Part shown: positions 1-7,166 of the stretch, in pieces
Position numbering within the stretch: position 1 is the first letter of the stretch
Layout of the letters: every line of letters starts with the position of its first letter
Assembly: GCA_016301965.1 (NCBI GenBank)
Contig: JAEDOO010000009.1
Span: 1-25,235, forward strand
From: Lachnospiraceae bacterium
GTDB taxonomy: Bacteria; Bacillota; Clostridia; Lachnospirales; Lachnospiraceae
Length of the DNA: 25,235 bases
Direction of reading: 5' to 3'
Program-made: the position numbers and the translations under genes
The notes under the pieces: model-generated
Seen by the model: only the letters and a program-made list of their open reading frames with translations
What the model was told of the DNA's origin: nothing
Database searches by the model: none

Positions 1-55
1 CCGGTTTCATGTTAATATAATTAACGGTCACTGTCATGAATGGTGTGCCTGGCGC

Positions 56-127
56 GGCTCCTTGGTCAAGCGGTTAAGACACCGCCCTTTCACGGCGGTA
101 ACATGGGTTCAAATCCCGTAGGAGTCA
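56..127 (+). tRNA. tRNA-Glu (UUC)
   Basis: Cloverleaf can be drawn by eye. The 7-bp acceptor stem GGCTCCT pairs with AGGAGTC, followed by discriminator A. The anticodon loop CTTTCAC on a CCGCC/GGCGG stem gives anticodon TTC. The T-arm carries GGTTCAAATCC. The 3' CCA is not encoded. It is the first of four closely spaced tRNA genes. Confidence 0.95.
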
Positions 128-152
128 TTCCCTTTCAGGGATACAGACATAT

Positions 153-226
153 GGACCTTTAGCTCAGTTGGTTAGAGCAACCGGCTCATAACCGGTCGGT
201 CCCGGGTTCAAGTCCCTGAAGGTCCA
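153..226 (+). tRNA. tRNA-Met (CAU)
   Basis: Acceptor stem GGACCTT pairs with AAGGTCC, followed by A. Anticodon loop CTCATAA sits on an ACCGG/CCGGT stem, giving anticodon CAT. The D-arm reads AGCTCAGTTGGTTAGAGC and the T-arm GGGTTCAAGTCC. The fully paired 1-72 end argues against an initiator tRNA. Elongator Met is most likely, but a tRNA-Ile with lysidine-modified CAU cannot be fully excluded by eye. Confidence 0.92.
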
Positions 227-243
227 TTTTAATTTTATTTTCT

Positions 244-317
244 GGCCCGGTGGCTCAGTTGGTTAGAGCGCCGCCCTGTCACGGCGGAGGTCATGGGTTC
301 GAGCCCCATTCGGGTCG
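244..317 (+). tRNA. tRNA-Asp (GUC)
   Basis: Acceptor GGCCCGG pairs with TCGGGTC (two G-T wobbles), followed by discriminator G, typical of tRNA-Asp. Anticodon loop CTGTCAC on a CCGCC/GGCGG stem gives GTC. The T-arm GGGTTCGAGCCCC is intact. It lies 17 nt after tRNA-Met in the same array. Confidence 0.95.
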
Positions 318-335
318 TTTCTTTACAATTTATAT

Positions 336-421
336 GCCGCAGTGGCGGAATAGGCAGACGCCCGGGACTTAAAATCCCGTGGGTAGTGATACCCGTGCCG
401 GTTCGACCCCGGCCTGCGGCA
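336..421 (+). tRNA. tRNA-Leu (UAA)
   Basis: A class II tRNA of 86 nt with an extra variable arm (GGGTAGTGATACCC). Acceptor GCCGCAG pairs with CTGCGGC, followed by A. Anticodon loop CTTAAAA gives TAA, reading UUA leucine codons. It is the last gene of the tRNA array and is followed 20 nt later by a terminator hairpin. Confidence 0.95.
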
Positions 422-441
422 GTGCTTTTTTCAAAGATGCA

Positions 442-466
442 GATACCTTGTCGGTGTCTTTTTTTT
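442..466 (+). terminator. Intrinsic terminator of the tRNA array
   Basis: A short stem GATACC/GGTGTC (one G-T pair) with loop TTGTC is followed by eight T residues. It closes transcription of the four tRNA genes before the uracil permease promoter. Confidence 0.8.
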
Positions 467-545
467 ATGCTTTGAAACAGAAAAAAGAGAGATATACAAG
501 TATCCGGAGAAAATTCGTTTGCAAATAAGATTTTTCATCTGCGGA

Positions 546-574
546 TTGACCCTGTGAAGGGAACTGGGTATAAT
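546..574 (+). promoter_or_regulatory. Sigma-A type promoter of the uracil permease operon
   Basis: TTGACC at 546-551 and TATAAT at 569-574 are separated by exactly 17 nt. The start site would lie near 581, leaving a leader of about 20 nt that holds only the ribosome binding site AGAGGAG. There is therefore no room for a PyrR-type attenuator or riboswitch between promoter and gene. Confidence 0.8.
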
Positions 575-600
575 GAAAAAAACGAAAGAGGAGAGAAAAA

Positions 601-1989
601 ATGAATAAACGAAATGATGCAATACGCGATGCCCGTACACTAGGCATTCCGAAGATGCTGCTTCTGGGATTACAGCACATGTTTGCCATGTTTGGCGCTA
701 CAGTTCTTGTTCCGATTCTGGTCAACGGTTACTTTAATGGGGAAGGTCTCTCTGTTCAGGTAACCTTGTTTTTTGCCGGTATCGGTACACTGTTTTTCCA
801 TTGCTGCACCAAGCTTAAAGTACCGGCCTTTCTGGGATCTTCCTTCGCCTATCTTGGCGGATTTTATACGGTATCCCAGTTAAATACCGGCATCTATGCT
901 GACATGACCATGGGTGAGAAGCTTCCCTACGCCTGCGGTGGTATTGTGGTAGCGGGACTTATGTATCTGATCCTGGCACTGATCGTCAAACTGGTAGGCG
1001 TGAAACGGGTTATGCATTTCCTGCCGCCCATCGTTACAGGACCGATCATCATCTGTATCGGACTGAGCCTGGCACCTTCCGCTGTGAACAATGCTTCTAC
1101 GAACTGGATTCTTGCCTTTGTGGCTCTGGCTGTAGTTGTTATCTTCAACATCTGGGGCAGGGGTATGATGAAGATCATCCCGATCCTTCTGGGCGTTGTG
1201 ATCTCCTACGGTCTGGCTCTGGCGATGAACGCCATGGGCATGACAAACGCAGACGGAAGCGCTATTCTGGATTTTTCCGCCGCTGCTTCTGCAAGTTTTG
1301 TGGGAATGCCGGATTTTGTGATGTGCAAGTTTGATTTGACGGCTATTCTGGTCATGGCGCCTATCGCTCTGGCTTCCATGATGGAGCATGTGGGTGATAT
1401 GAGTGCTATCTCTGCTACTGTCGGTGAGGATTTTATTGCGGATCCCGGTCTGCACCGTACCCTGGTGGGTGACGGTCTGGCCACATCCCTTTCCGCAATC
1501 TTTGGAGGACCGGCAAACACTACTTACGGCGAGAATACCGGTGTACTGGAGCTTAGCCGTGTACATGATCCGAGAGTTATCCGTCTGGCGGCTGTATTCG
1601 CGGTGATCTTAAGCTTTATCCCCAAGGTGGCTGATCTGATCGGCTCTATGCCCTCTGCTATCGTTGGCGGTATCAGCTTTATCCTTTACGGTATGATCTC
1701 TGCCATCGGTGTCAGAAATATTGTAGAAAACAAAGTAGATTTTACAAAATCCAGAAACCTGATCATCGCTGCAGTGATCCTGGTATGCGGTCTGGGATTC
1801 TCAAACGGTCTTACCTTCAACATCGGCGGAGCCAGCGTTACACTGACCAGTCTTGCCATCGCGGCTATTGCAGGTATTGTACTTAATGCGATCCTTCCCG
1901 GCAACGATTATGAGTTTGGCAAGAACCCGAAAGGTGATGTCAGCCGCGGCCTTGGTGTGAATCCGCAGAATTCCGATCTGGATGAGTAA
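601..1989 (+). CDS. uraA: Uracil permease, NCS2 family
   Basis: Inner-membrane proton-coupled uracil importer of the nucleobase/ascorbate transporter (NCS2) family, feeding the next gene, uracil phosphoribosyltransferase. The 462-residue product has the family's usual size and about a dozen or more hydrophobic segments. Family hallmarks are visible: the N-terminal GLQHMFAMFGATVLVP (residues 23-38), the half-helix MEHVGD (261-266) and GENTGVLELSR (310-320). Glu262 and Glu311 fit the two uracil-binding glutamates known from the E. coli protein. The position matching E. coli His245 seems to be Asp266, which I treat as lineage variation. The start is supported by AGAGGAG 7 nt upstream and a strong promoter. 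The tail is hydrophilic. Whether xanthine or another base is carried cannot be excluded, but the coupling to upp makes uracil by far the best call. Confidence 0.93.
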   Translation: MNKRNDAIRDARTLGIPKMLLLGLQHMFAMFGATVLVPILVNGYFNGEGLSVQVTLFFAGIGTLFFHCCTKLKVPAFLGSSFAYLGGFYTVSQLNTGIYADMTMGEKLPYACGGIVVAGLMYLILALIVKLVGVKRVMHFLPPIVTGPIIICIGLSLAPSAVNNASTNWILAFVALAVVVIFNIWGRGMMKIIPILLGVVISYGLALAMNAMGMTNADGSAILDFSAAASASFVGMPDFVMCKFDLTAILVMAPIALASMMEHVGDMSAISATVGEDFIADPGLHRTLVGDGLATSLSAIFGGPANTTYGENTGVLELSRVHDPRVIRLAAVFAVILSFIPKVADLIGSMPSAIVGGISFILYGMISAIGVRNIVENKVDFTKSRNLIIAAVILVCGLGFSNGLTFNIGGASVTLTSLAIAAIAGIVLNAILPGNDYEFGKNPKGDVSRGLGVNPQNSDLDE

Positions 1990-2029
1990 TGATAACAGCA
2001 AAAATCATATATACATGGGAGGATAAATT

Positions 2030-2662
2030 ATGAACAGCAATGTAGTGGAACTGAAGCATCCGTTGATTCAGCACAAGATTTCCCGTTTAAGAGATAAAAA
2101 TACCGGTACAGCGGAGTTTCGCTCACTGGTGGAAGAGATTGCGATGCTGATGGGCTATGAGGCACTGAAAGATCTGCCGCTGGAAGATATCGAGGTAGAG
2201 ACACCCATTGAGAAGTGTATGACACCGGTGATTGCCGGTAAGAATTTTGCCATTGTGCCGATCCTTCGTGCCGGTCTTGGTATGGTCAGCGGTATTCAGG
2301 CTCTGGTGCCTACGGCAAAGATCGGCCATATCGGTCTGTATCGTGACGAAAAGACCCATGAGCCTCATGAGTATTACTGTAAGCTGCCAAGCCCCATAGA
2401 GGAGCGTCTGATCGTGGTTACCGATCCGATGCTGGCTACCGGTGGTTCTGCGGTGGCAGCGGTAAACTTTATCAAACAGCACGGTGGAAAGAAGATCAAA
2501 TTTATGTCTATCATTGCCGCACCTCAGGGTATTGAGCGTCTGATGGAGGCACATCCGGATATTCAGTTGTATGTGGGGCACATTGACCGCGAACTGAACG
2601 AAAATGCGTATATCTGTCCTGGCCTTGGTGACGCGGGCGATCGAATTTTCGGTACGAAATAA
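2030..2662 (+). CDS. upp: Uracil phosphoribosyltransferase
   Basis: Cytosolic enzyme that joins uracil to PRPP to give UMP and pyrophosphate (pyrimidine salvage). The 210-residue length is typical. The PRPP-binding loop VVTDPMLATGGSA is at residues 129-141 and the uracil-binding C-terminal segment YICPGLGDAGDRIFG at 194-208. The start is set by GGGAGGA about 7 nt upstream. It lies 40 nt after the uracil permease gene with no terminator between, so both are probably one transcript: import, then trapping as UMP. The gene is followed within 20 nt by the first of the long palindromic repeat elements, which may serve as its transcript end. Confidence 0.97.
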   Translation: MNSNVVELKHPLIQHKISRLRDKNTGTAEFRSLVEEIAMLMGYEALKDLPLEDIEVETPIEKCMTPVIAGKNFAIVPILRAGLGMVSGIQALVPTAKIGHIGLYRDEKTHEPHEYYCKLPSPIEERLIVVTDPMLATGGSAVAAVNFIKQHGGKKIKFMSIIAAPQGIERLMEAHPDIQLYVGHIDRELNENAYICPGLGDAGDRIFGTK

Positions 2663-2680
2663 AGAGGTGTAAAGGGGGAC

Positions 2681-2829
2681 GGCTTGCTGCAGTCTGGCGG
2701 CCGTCTGGTATATGTGTAAACCTCGGGCTCCTACTGCGCTCGCTCCGAGCCTGTAGTCTCGGAGTCGTGCTCGTTAAAGTCGCGCGAGGTTTACACATAT
2801 ACCAGGCGACCGCCAGACTGCAGCAAGCC
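2681..2829 (+). repeat. Long palindromic element, copy 1 (57-nt core with 45-bp arms)
   Basis: Left arm 2681-2725 and right arm 2785-2829 are inverted repeats differing at only two positions (one of them G-T). They enclose a 59-nt centre holding the core that recurs at 11317, 12449 and 25178. Inside the core, CTCCGAG (2743-2749) can pair with CTCGGAG (2758-2764) around an 8-nt loop. The inner part of each arm carries GGTATATGTGTAAAC (2707-2721) and its mirror. The outer 26 nt are unique to this copy. The element lies between upp and the S66 peptidase gene. TGTTTTATAAT follows the right arm directly, so it could act as a terminator for upp or sit against the -10 box of the next gene. Confidence 0.93.
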
Positions 2830-2834
2830 TGTTT

Positions 2835-2840
2835 TATAAT
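2835..2840 (+). promoter_or_regulatory. Possible -10 box for the S66 peptidase operon
   Basis: TATAAT lies 5 nt outside the right arm of palindrome copy 1 and 24 nt before the start codon. No good -35 hexamer is visible at the normal distance; that position falls within the repeat arm. If real, the promoter is built partly from the repeat. The T-rich stretch could equally be the U-tract of a terminator. Confidence 0.35.
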
Positions 2841-2864
2841 AGAAATAAGGAGACATGAAAAAAC

Positions 2865-3890
2865 ATGAGATTTCCTGAATTTTTAAAGGAAAATGGAACG
2901 ATTGGCTTTGTAGCGCCATCTTTTGGATGTAACATCGAACCTTACAGAACAGCTTTTGATCATGCGCAGGAAAAATTTAAGGCCTTAGGGCATACGTTGG
3001 TACTGGGACCAAATTGTTATGAGGGTAAGGGGATCGGTATCAGTAATACACCTGCGGCCTGCGGTAAAGAGCTGACGGAGGGATATCTTTCTCCGGAAAG
3101 TGATGTGCTGATCTCCTGCGGCGGCGGAGAACTGATGTGTGAGATCCTGGATGAGGTGGATTTTGACAGTATAAAGGCTGCAAAGCCCAAGTGGTATATG
3201 GGCTATTCGGATAACACCAATATGACGTTTCTTCTGGCTACGCTGTGCGATACGGCATCTATCTATGGCCCCTGCGCGGCTGCCTTTGGCATGGAACCGT
3301 GGCATGCGTGCATCCAGGACGCTTATCAGATGCTGACAGGGAAGCTTTTTGAGGTGAAAGGGTATCCGTTATGGGAAAAGGAATCTCTGAAAGATGAAGA
3401 ACATCCGCTGGAACCCATCAATGCCACAGAACCGCGAAAGATCCGCTGCTTTCCGGAGAACAAGAAAAGTGCTTTTTCCGGACGGCTCATCGGCGGATGT
3501 ATGGATTGTCTTGTGAATCTTCTGGGAACCTGTTATGATAATGTGGAAGCGTTTAATGAGCGCTATAGTGAGGAAGGCATTGTGTGGTTTCTGGAAGCCT
3601 GTGATCTGAATGTGATGGGCATACGCCGGGCAATCTGGCAGATGAAGCATGCAGGCTGGTTTTCTCATGTTAAGGGATTTCTGATCGGACGGCCTCTGTG
3701 CCATGGTCAGGAGCTTTTGGGACTGGATCAGTACAGGGCAGTGACAGATCTTTTGCAGGAATACGATGTGCCGGTGCTGATGGATCTGGATATCGGGCAT
3801 ATTGCGCCCATGATGCCGCTGATCTGCGGAAGCCACGTGGAGGTGCGCCTGGAAGGTCAGGATCTGAGTATAAGAATGGAATGCCGCTGA
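2865..3890 (+). CDS. S66 family peptidase (LD-carboxypeptidase / MccF-like)
   Basis: Serine peptidase family S66, whose known members remove D-amino acids from peptidoglycan tetrapeptides (LdcA) or cleave microcin C-type conjugates (MccF). The 341-residue protein has the family's order of catalytic motifs: nucleophile Ser115 in GYSDNT, Glu244 in FLEACD and His312 in DIGHIAPMMPL. The N-terminal GTIGFVAPSFG is also typical. No signal peptide is seen, so it should act in the cytoplasm, in peptidoglycan recycling or peptide-conjugate cleavage. The chosen ATG is preceded by AAGGAG at a slightly long spacing; an ATG 10 nt upstream is out of frame. It is the first gene of a closely spaced trio with the ParB-like/BMP protein (21-nt gap) and a metallophosphoesterase. 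Confidence 0.88.
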   Translation: MRFPEFLKENGTIGFVAPSFGCNIEPYRTAFDHAQEKFKALGHTLVLGPNCYEGKGIGISNTPAACGKELTEGYLSPESDVLISCGGGELMCEILDEVDFDSIKAAKPKWYMGYSDNTNMTFLLATLCDTASIYGPCAAAFGMEPWHACIQDAYQMLTGKLFEVKGYPLWEKESLKDEEHPLEPINATEPRKIRCFPENKKSAFSGRLIGGCMDCLVNLLGTCYDNVEAFNERYSEEGIVWFLEACDLNVMGIRRAIWQMKHAGWFSHVKGFLIGRPLCHGQELLGLDQYRAVTDLLQEYDVPVLMDLDIGHIAPMMPLICGSHVEVRLEGQDLSIRMECR

Positions 3891-3911
3891 GGCAGGAAGT
3901 GAGGTGTCAGT

Positions 3912-5840
3912 ATGAATTTTCAGGAGTATGATAAAGCGAATAAAATGGGGATAAAAAATTATCGGCAGAAGCTTGGACGGGGCGAGTATCCGTATCTGCC
4001 GGTGCTGGACCATATCACCCGTTATACCAGCGTTAAGCGTGAGATCTATCTCGGACTGATGGATATACCGCTGGAGCTGGTGGTGGGTACGGTTACGGAG
4101 GGACGCTCCAATGCCTTTGCGTCCAATTTCATGCCTCTTCTGGACAATGAGTCGGAGTTTGCCATGAAGTGGGATTCCTTGTGCGACTGGCATCTGAATG
4201 AGGGTATCCACGATCCCATCAAAGTGTATGAGTTTATGGACCGTTTCTATGTGCAGGAAGGAAATAAACGGGTCAGTGTTCTTAAATATTTTGACGCTGT
4301 CAGTGTTTCTGCCAATGTTTATCGTATTGTTCCCGAATACCGGGAGGATGATGAGCAGATCCGGATCTATTATGAATTTATGAAGTTCTTTGATCTGACC
4401 GGACTGAATGTGATCTGGTTCAGTAAAGAAGGATCTTACCGCGCGTTGATCAGGGAAACAGGAAACTCAGATACGGAGCACTGGTCTGAGGATGAGATCC
4501 TGACACTGCGATCTTTGTATAATCGCACGGATCTGGCCATCGCTGAGAAAAAGCAGAGAGAAAAGATCAATGTTTCCGATGCTATGCTGCGTCTGATCCA
4601 GATCTATGATTATGAATCCCTGTGTGAGGATTCCGCGGAGCTGCTGAAGGAAAAGCTCAACAAAGCCTGGGAAGAAATGCTGGTGCTTAAAGAACCGGAG
4701 ACTATCGATCTGAAGCTGGATCCTGTGGAAGAAAACACAAGTGCTGTAAAACAGGTGATGAAAATCCTGAATCCGGACAGAACGAGATATGTAGTGGGTT
4801 TTGTACATGATAAGAATCCGCAGAGTTCCGGCTGGACCAATGCTCATGAGCTGGGAAAGGCCCATCTGGAAAACAAATATCCCGATCTTACGACCCACAG
4901 TTATATGGATGCGCTGGCAGATGGAGATGGTGAAGAGGTGATTCGCCAGGCTGTGTCGGATGGCTGCAATGTGATTTTTACAACTTCGCCAAAGCTTCTG
5001 GATGCCAGCGTCAAGGTGGCTCTGGACTGTCCCCAGGTGAGGATTCTGAACTGCTCACTAAATACGTCTTATAAAACAGTGCGGACCTACTATGGACGTA
5101 TGTACGAAGCCAAGTTCCTGGCTGGTCTGGTGGCAGGAGCTATGAGTCCGGACGGAAAGATCGCCTATGTGGCAGATTATCCGCTGTATGGCATGATCTC
5201 CAACATCAACGCCTTTGCCCTGGGTGTGCAGATGACCAATCCCCGGGCCCGGGTGAAGCTGATCTGGTCGAAACTGAAAAACGGTGTGGACTGGGAAAAA
5301 GAGCTGGAGGGTATTTCTGTGATATCCCAGCAGGAGATGACCTGTTCCAACAGCCGTTTCAAGGATTTTGGTTTGTGTCTTCTGGAGGACGGAGAGCGCA
5401 AAGGACTGGCGATTCCTGTATGGGACTGGGGAAAATATTACGAGAAGATTTTTGAGAATATTCGTCATGGCATATGGAAGAGCGAAGAGGAATCCCGGGC
5501 GCTGAATTACTGGTGGGGACTTTCCGCCGGTGTAGTGGATACGATCCTGTCTCTGAACGTACCGGAAGGTGTGAAGAAGCTGGTGCTGCAGATGGGTGAG
5601 AATATCAAGCGCGGAGATTTTAAACCCTTCTCCGGTATTCTGAAGGCGCAGGACGGTGTGGAGATCACGCACCATGAACATACACTGATCGCACCGAAGG
5701 ATATCATGACCATGGACTGGCTGCTGGAGAATGTGGACGGACGTATTCCGCAGATGAGCGAGTTTATGGAAGAGGCAAAAGAGGTTGTGCGTGTGCAGGG
5801 CGTAACGGGAGTAGAGGATGAAGATACTGGTAATAGCTGA
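3912..5840 (+). CDS. Cytosolic fusion: ParB/sulfiredoxin-like N-terminus plus BMP (nucleoside-binding lipoprotein-like) domain
   Basis: A 642-residue protein. Residues about 105-140 (VYEFMDRFYVQEGNKRVSVL) resemble the ParB/Srx-like fold, whose core is a GN(K/R)R signature. Residues about 293-480 and beyond resemble the BMP/PnrA family of periplasmic-binding proteins (GFVHDKNPQSSGWTNAHELG, GRMYEAKFLAGLVAGA, GKIAYVADYP), known in other bacteria as nucleoside-binding lipoproteins of ABC importers. Here there is no signal peptide, no lipobox cysteine and no ABC permease or ATPase gene nearby, so an intracellular ligand-sensing role is more likely than transport. The middle, about 200-270, is charged and helical. 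The stop overlaps the next gene by 23 nt, indicating translational coupling with the metallophosphoesterase. The precise function is unknown. Confidence 0.75.
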   Translation: MNFQEYDKANKMGIKNYRQKLGRGEYPYLPVLDHITRYTSVKREIYLGLMDIPLELVVGTVTEGRSNAFASNFMPLLDNESEFAMKWDSLCDWHLNEGIHDPIKVYEFMDRFYVQEGNKRVSVLKYFDAVSVSANVYRIVPEYREDDEQIRIYYEFMKFFDLTGLNVIWFSKEGSYRALIRETGNSDTEHWSEDEILTLRSLYNRTDLAIAEKKQREKINVSDAMLRLIQIYDYESLCEDSAELLKEKLNKAWEEMLVLKEPETIDLKLDPVEENTSAVKQVMKILNPDRTRYVVGFVHDKNPQSSGWTNAHELGKAHLENKYPDLTTHSYMDALADGDGEEVIRQAVSDGCNVIFTTSPKLLDASVKVALDCPQVRILNCSLNTSYKTVRTYYGRMYEAKFLAGLVAGAMSPDGKIAYVADYPLYGMISNINAFALGVQMTNPRARVKLIWSKLKNGVDWEKELEGISVISQQEMTCSNSRFKDFGLCLLEDGERKGLAIPVWDWGKYYEKIFENIRHGIWKSEEESRALNYWWGLSAGVVDTILSLNVPEGVKKLVLQMGENIKRGDFKPFSGILKAQDGVEITHHEHTLIAPKDIMTMDWLLENVDGRIPQMSEFMEEAKEVVRVQGVTGVEDEDTGNS

Positions 5841-6507
5841 TGAGGTTTCCAAGGCGTACTATGACTATTTTGACAAGGCGCTTCTTGAAGATATCGATCT
5901 GATCTTGTCCTGCGGTGATCTGCCGCCGGAATACCTGTCTTTTCTTGTGACATTTGCCCATTGTCCGCTTTTGTATGTGCGGGGCAATCACGATGTCAAG
6001 TATGAGAAAAGGCCGCCGGAAGGCTGCATCTGTATTGATGATGATATTTATGAGTATGAGGGTATACGGATTCTGGGCCTTGGAGGGTCCATGCGCTATA
6101 TCCCCGGCGTAGATTGCCAGTTTACTTCTCTGGAAATGAAAAAGAGGATCCGTAAACTCTGGCTGAAGCTGAAGTGGAAAAAGGGGTTTGATATTCTACT
6201 GACCCATGCCCCGGCAGCGGGGATCAATGATGGCCAGGATCAGCCCCATAAGGGCTTTGAGGAATTTGTGCAGCTGATGGATCGTTATTCCCCGAAATAT
6301 ATGATCCACGGTCATGTGCATATGTCCTACAATTATCGTCAGCCCAGACTGACAAAGTATGGGCCGACGCTGGTGATCAACGGATATGAGACATATATGC
6401 TGGAGTATGACAAACTCTGGGACAGCCAGATGGGTAACAAACTCCAGAAAGAAGTAGAATCAGCTAAGAAAATAGCTGACAGCCAAAAGAGAACCGACCA
6501 CAAATAA
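5818..6507 (+). CDS. Calcineurin-like metallophosphoesterase
   Basis: A 229-residue soluble member of the calcineurin-like phosphoesterase superfamily, which uses two metal ions to cleave phosphomono- or diesters. Visible motifs are Asp8 in IADEV, GD at 33-34, GNHD at 56-59, His130 in LLTHAP and GHVH at 165-168. The first motif is unusual: the common D-x-H is D-E-V, so one metal-binding histidine is missing from its normal place. The start codon lies inside the end of the preceding ParB-like/BMP gene (23-nt overlap), so the two proteins are probably made together. Its last 48 nt overlap the 3' end of the convergent gene on the other strand. The substrate is unknown. Confidence 0.85.
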   Translation: MKILVIADEVSKAYYDYFDKALLEDIDLILSCGDLPPEYLSFLVTFAHCPLLYVRGNHDVKYEKRPPEGCICIDDDIYEYEGIRILGLGGSMRYIPGVDCQFTSLEMKKRIRKLWLKLKWKKGFDILLTHAPAAGINDGQDQPHKGFEEFVQLMDRYSPKYMIHGHVHMSYNYRQPRLTKYGPTLVINGYETYMLEYDKLWDSQMGNKLQKEVESAKKIADSQKRTDHK

Positions 6508-6912
6508 GAGCTCGGAGGAGTCCTTCATATCGACACGGAAATAGAGCGCATAGTCGGGATCCAGAGTCACATCGGCAACACGATGTCCCAATCGGTCAAT
6601 GTGTATGGTGTTTTCCGGTTTGTAATATTGTACATCCCAGCGACCGGACATCATATGCATTTCGATTACGGCCTTGTGCTCTTTCACATGATAAGTACCT
6701 CTGTTCCCGGTCACATCGGAAAATACAAAGCTGTCACCAAATACAGAAGAATAGCGTACTTTGAGCATCTGGGTGTCTCCTGAGGGATCTGTGATTGCCG
6801 GCGCAAAGGAACGTCCCGGATTTTCAGTGCGAAGTATGAGAGTGCCGTCAGCGTCCGCGATCACAAAGCAGCCGGGCTTATTGGCATCGGGCAGATACAT
6901 GGAAAACTGCAT
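6460..6912 (-). CDS. Conserved-looking protein of unknown function, possibly tubby-C-like/LURP-one fold
   Basis: A 150-residue protein that I do not recognise with confidence. It alternates beta-rich segments: FVIADADGTLILRT near the start, ITDPSGDTQMLKVRYS, then FSDVTGNRGTYHVKEHKAV and IHIDRLGHRVADVTLD. This resembles the repeated strand pattern of tubby-C-like (LURP-one/scramblase) proteins. The last 15 or so residues are hydrophobic (LLFVVGSLLAVSYFL) and could be a short tail anchor. The start at 6912 is chosen because GGAGG lies 8 nt upstream; the first ATG of the frame (6927) itself contains that GGAGG and lacks a site of its own. It overlaps the metallophosphoesterase gene tail to tail by 48 nt and is divergent from a LysR gene, which may regulate it. 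Confidence 0.7.
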   Translation of the reverse strand: MQFSMYLPDANKPGCFVIADADGTLILRTENPGRSFAPAITDPSGDTQMLKVRYSSVFGDSFVFSDVTGNRGTYHVKEHKAVIEMHMMSGRWDVQYYKPENTIHIDRLGHRVADVTLDPDYALYFRVDMKDSSELLFVVGSLLAVSYFLS

Positions 6913-7005
6913 AGTGGTTACCTCCATAGAGTGAATGAACAGACAGGCTGTTCGGATATGCCTATGGTACGGTCAGTTGAAGATAAAGTCAAGAAAAGAA
7001 AGTAT

Positions 7006-7046
7006 AAACGGGCAGCGAATGCGATAAGAGCATTTGCTGCCCGTTT
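7006..7046. terminator. 17-bp hairpin between divergent genes
   Basis: AAACGGGCAGCGAATGC (7006-7022) pairs with 7030-7046 around a 7-nt loop, with one G-T pair. TTATTA follows on the plus strand, and its last stem bases give a short T-tract on both strands. It lies in the 254-nt gap between two divergent genes, where a terminator has no obvious client, so it could instead be an operator or a block on read-through. Confidence 0.5.
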
Positions 7047-7166
7047 ATTACTCTACCTATGACAAAAAACGATGAGAAATATTCCAAAAAGGAAGATATC
7101 CCCTGTACTTTTTGTCGAAATATGATAAAATATTAACGTAAAAGATATTTTTTCGGGGGGAAAGAT

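Noticed and set aside
293..475. A 60-codon frame overlapping tRNA-Asp and tRNA-Leu
   Set aside because: It runs through two intact tRNA genes and a terminator, so it is not a protein gene.
575..600. PyrR attenuator or pyrimidine riboswitch before the uracil permease
   Set aside because: The promoter lies so close to the start codon that the leader is only about 20 nt, too short for either.
880..1566. A 228-codon open frame on the minus strand
   Set aside because: It lies wholly within the uracil permease gene in the antisense direction, its translation is rich in His, Ser and Gln in a low-complexity manner, and there is no ribosome binding site. It is a shadow of the real gene.
2681..2829. 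Integron attC site
   Set aside because: The imperfect palindrome recalls attC, but there is no integrase or cassette array, the core boxes GTTRRRY/RYYYAAC are not at the ends, and the conserved part is in the centre rather than at the edges.
3369..4211. A 280-codon minus-strand frame across the S66 and BMP genes
   Set aside because: It spans the junction of two well-supported plus-strand genes, and its His/Gln/Ile-rich composition is that of an antisense shadow.
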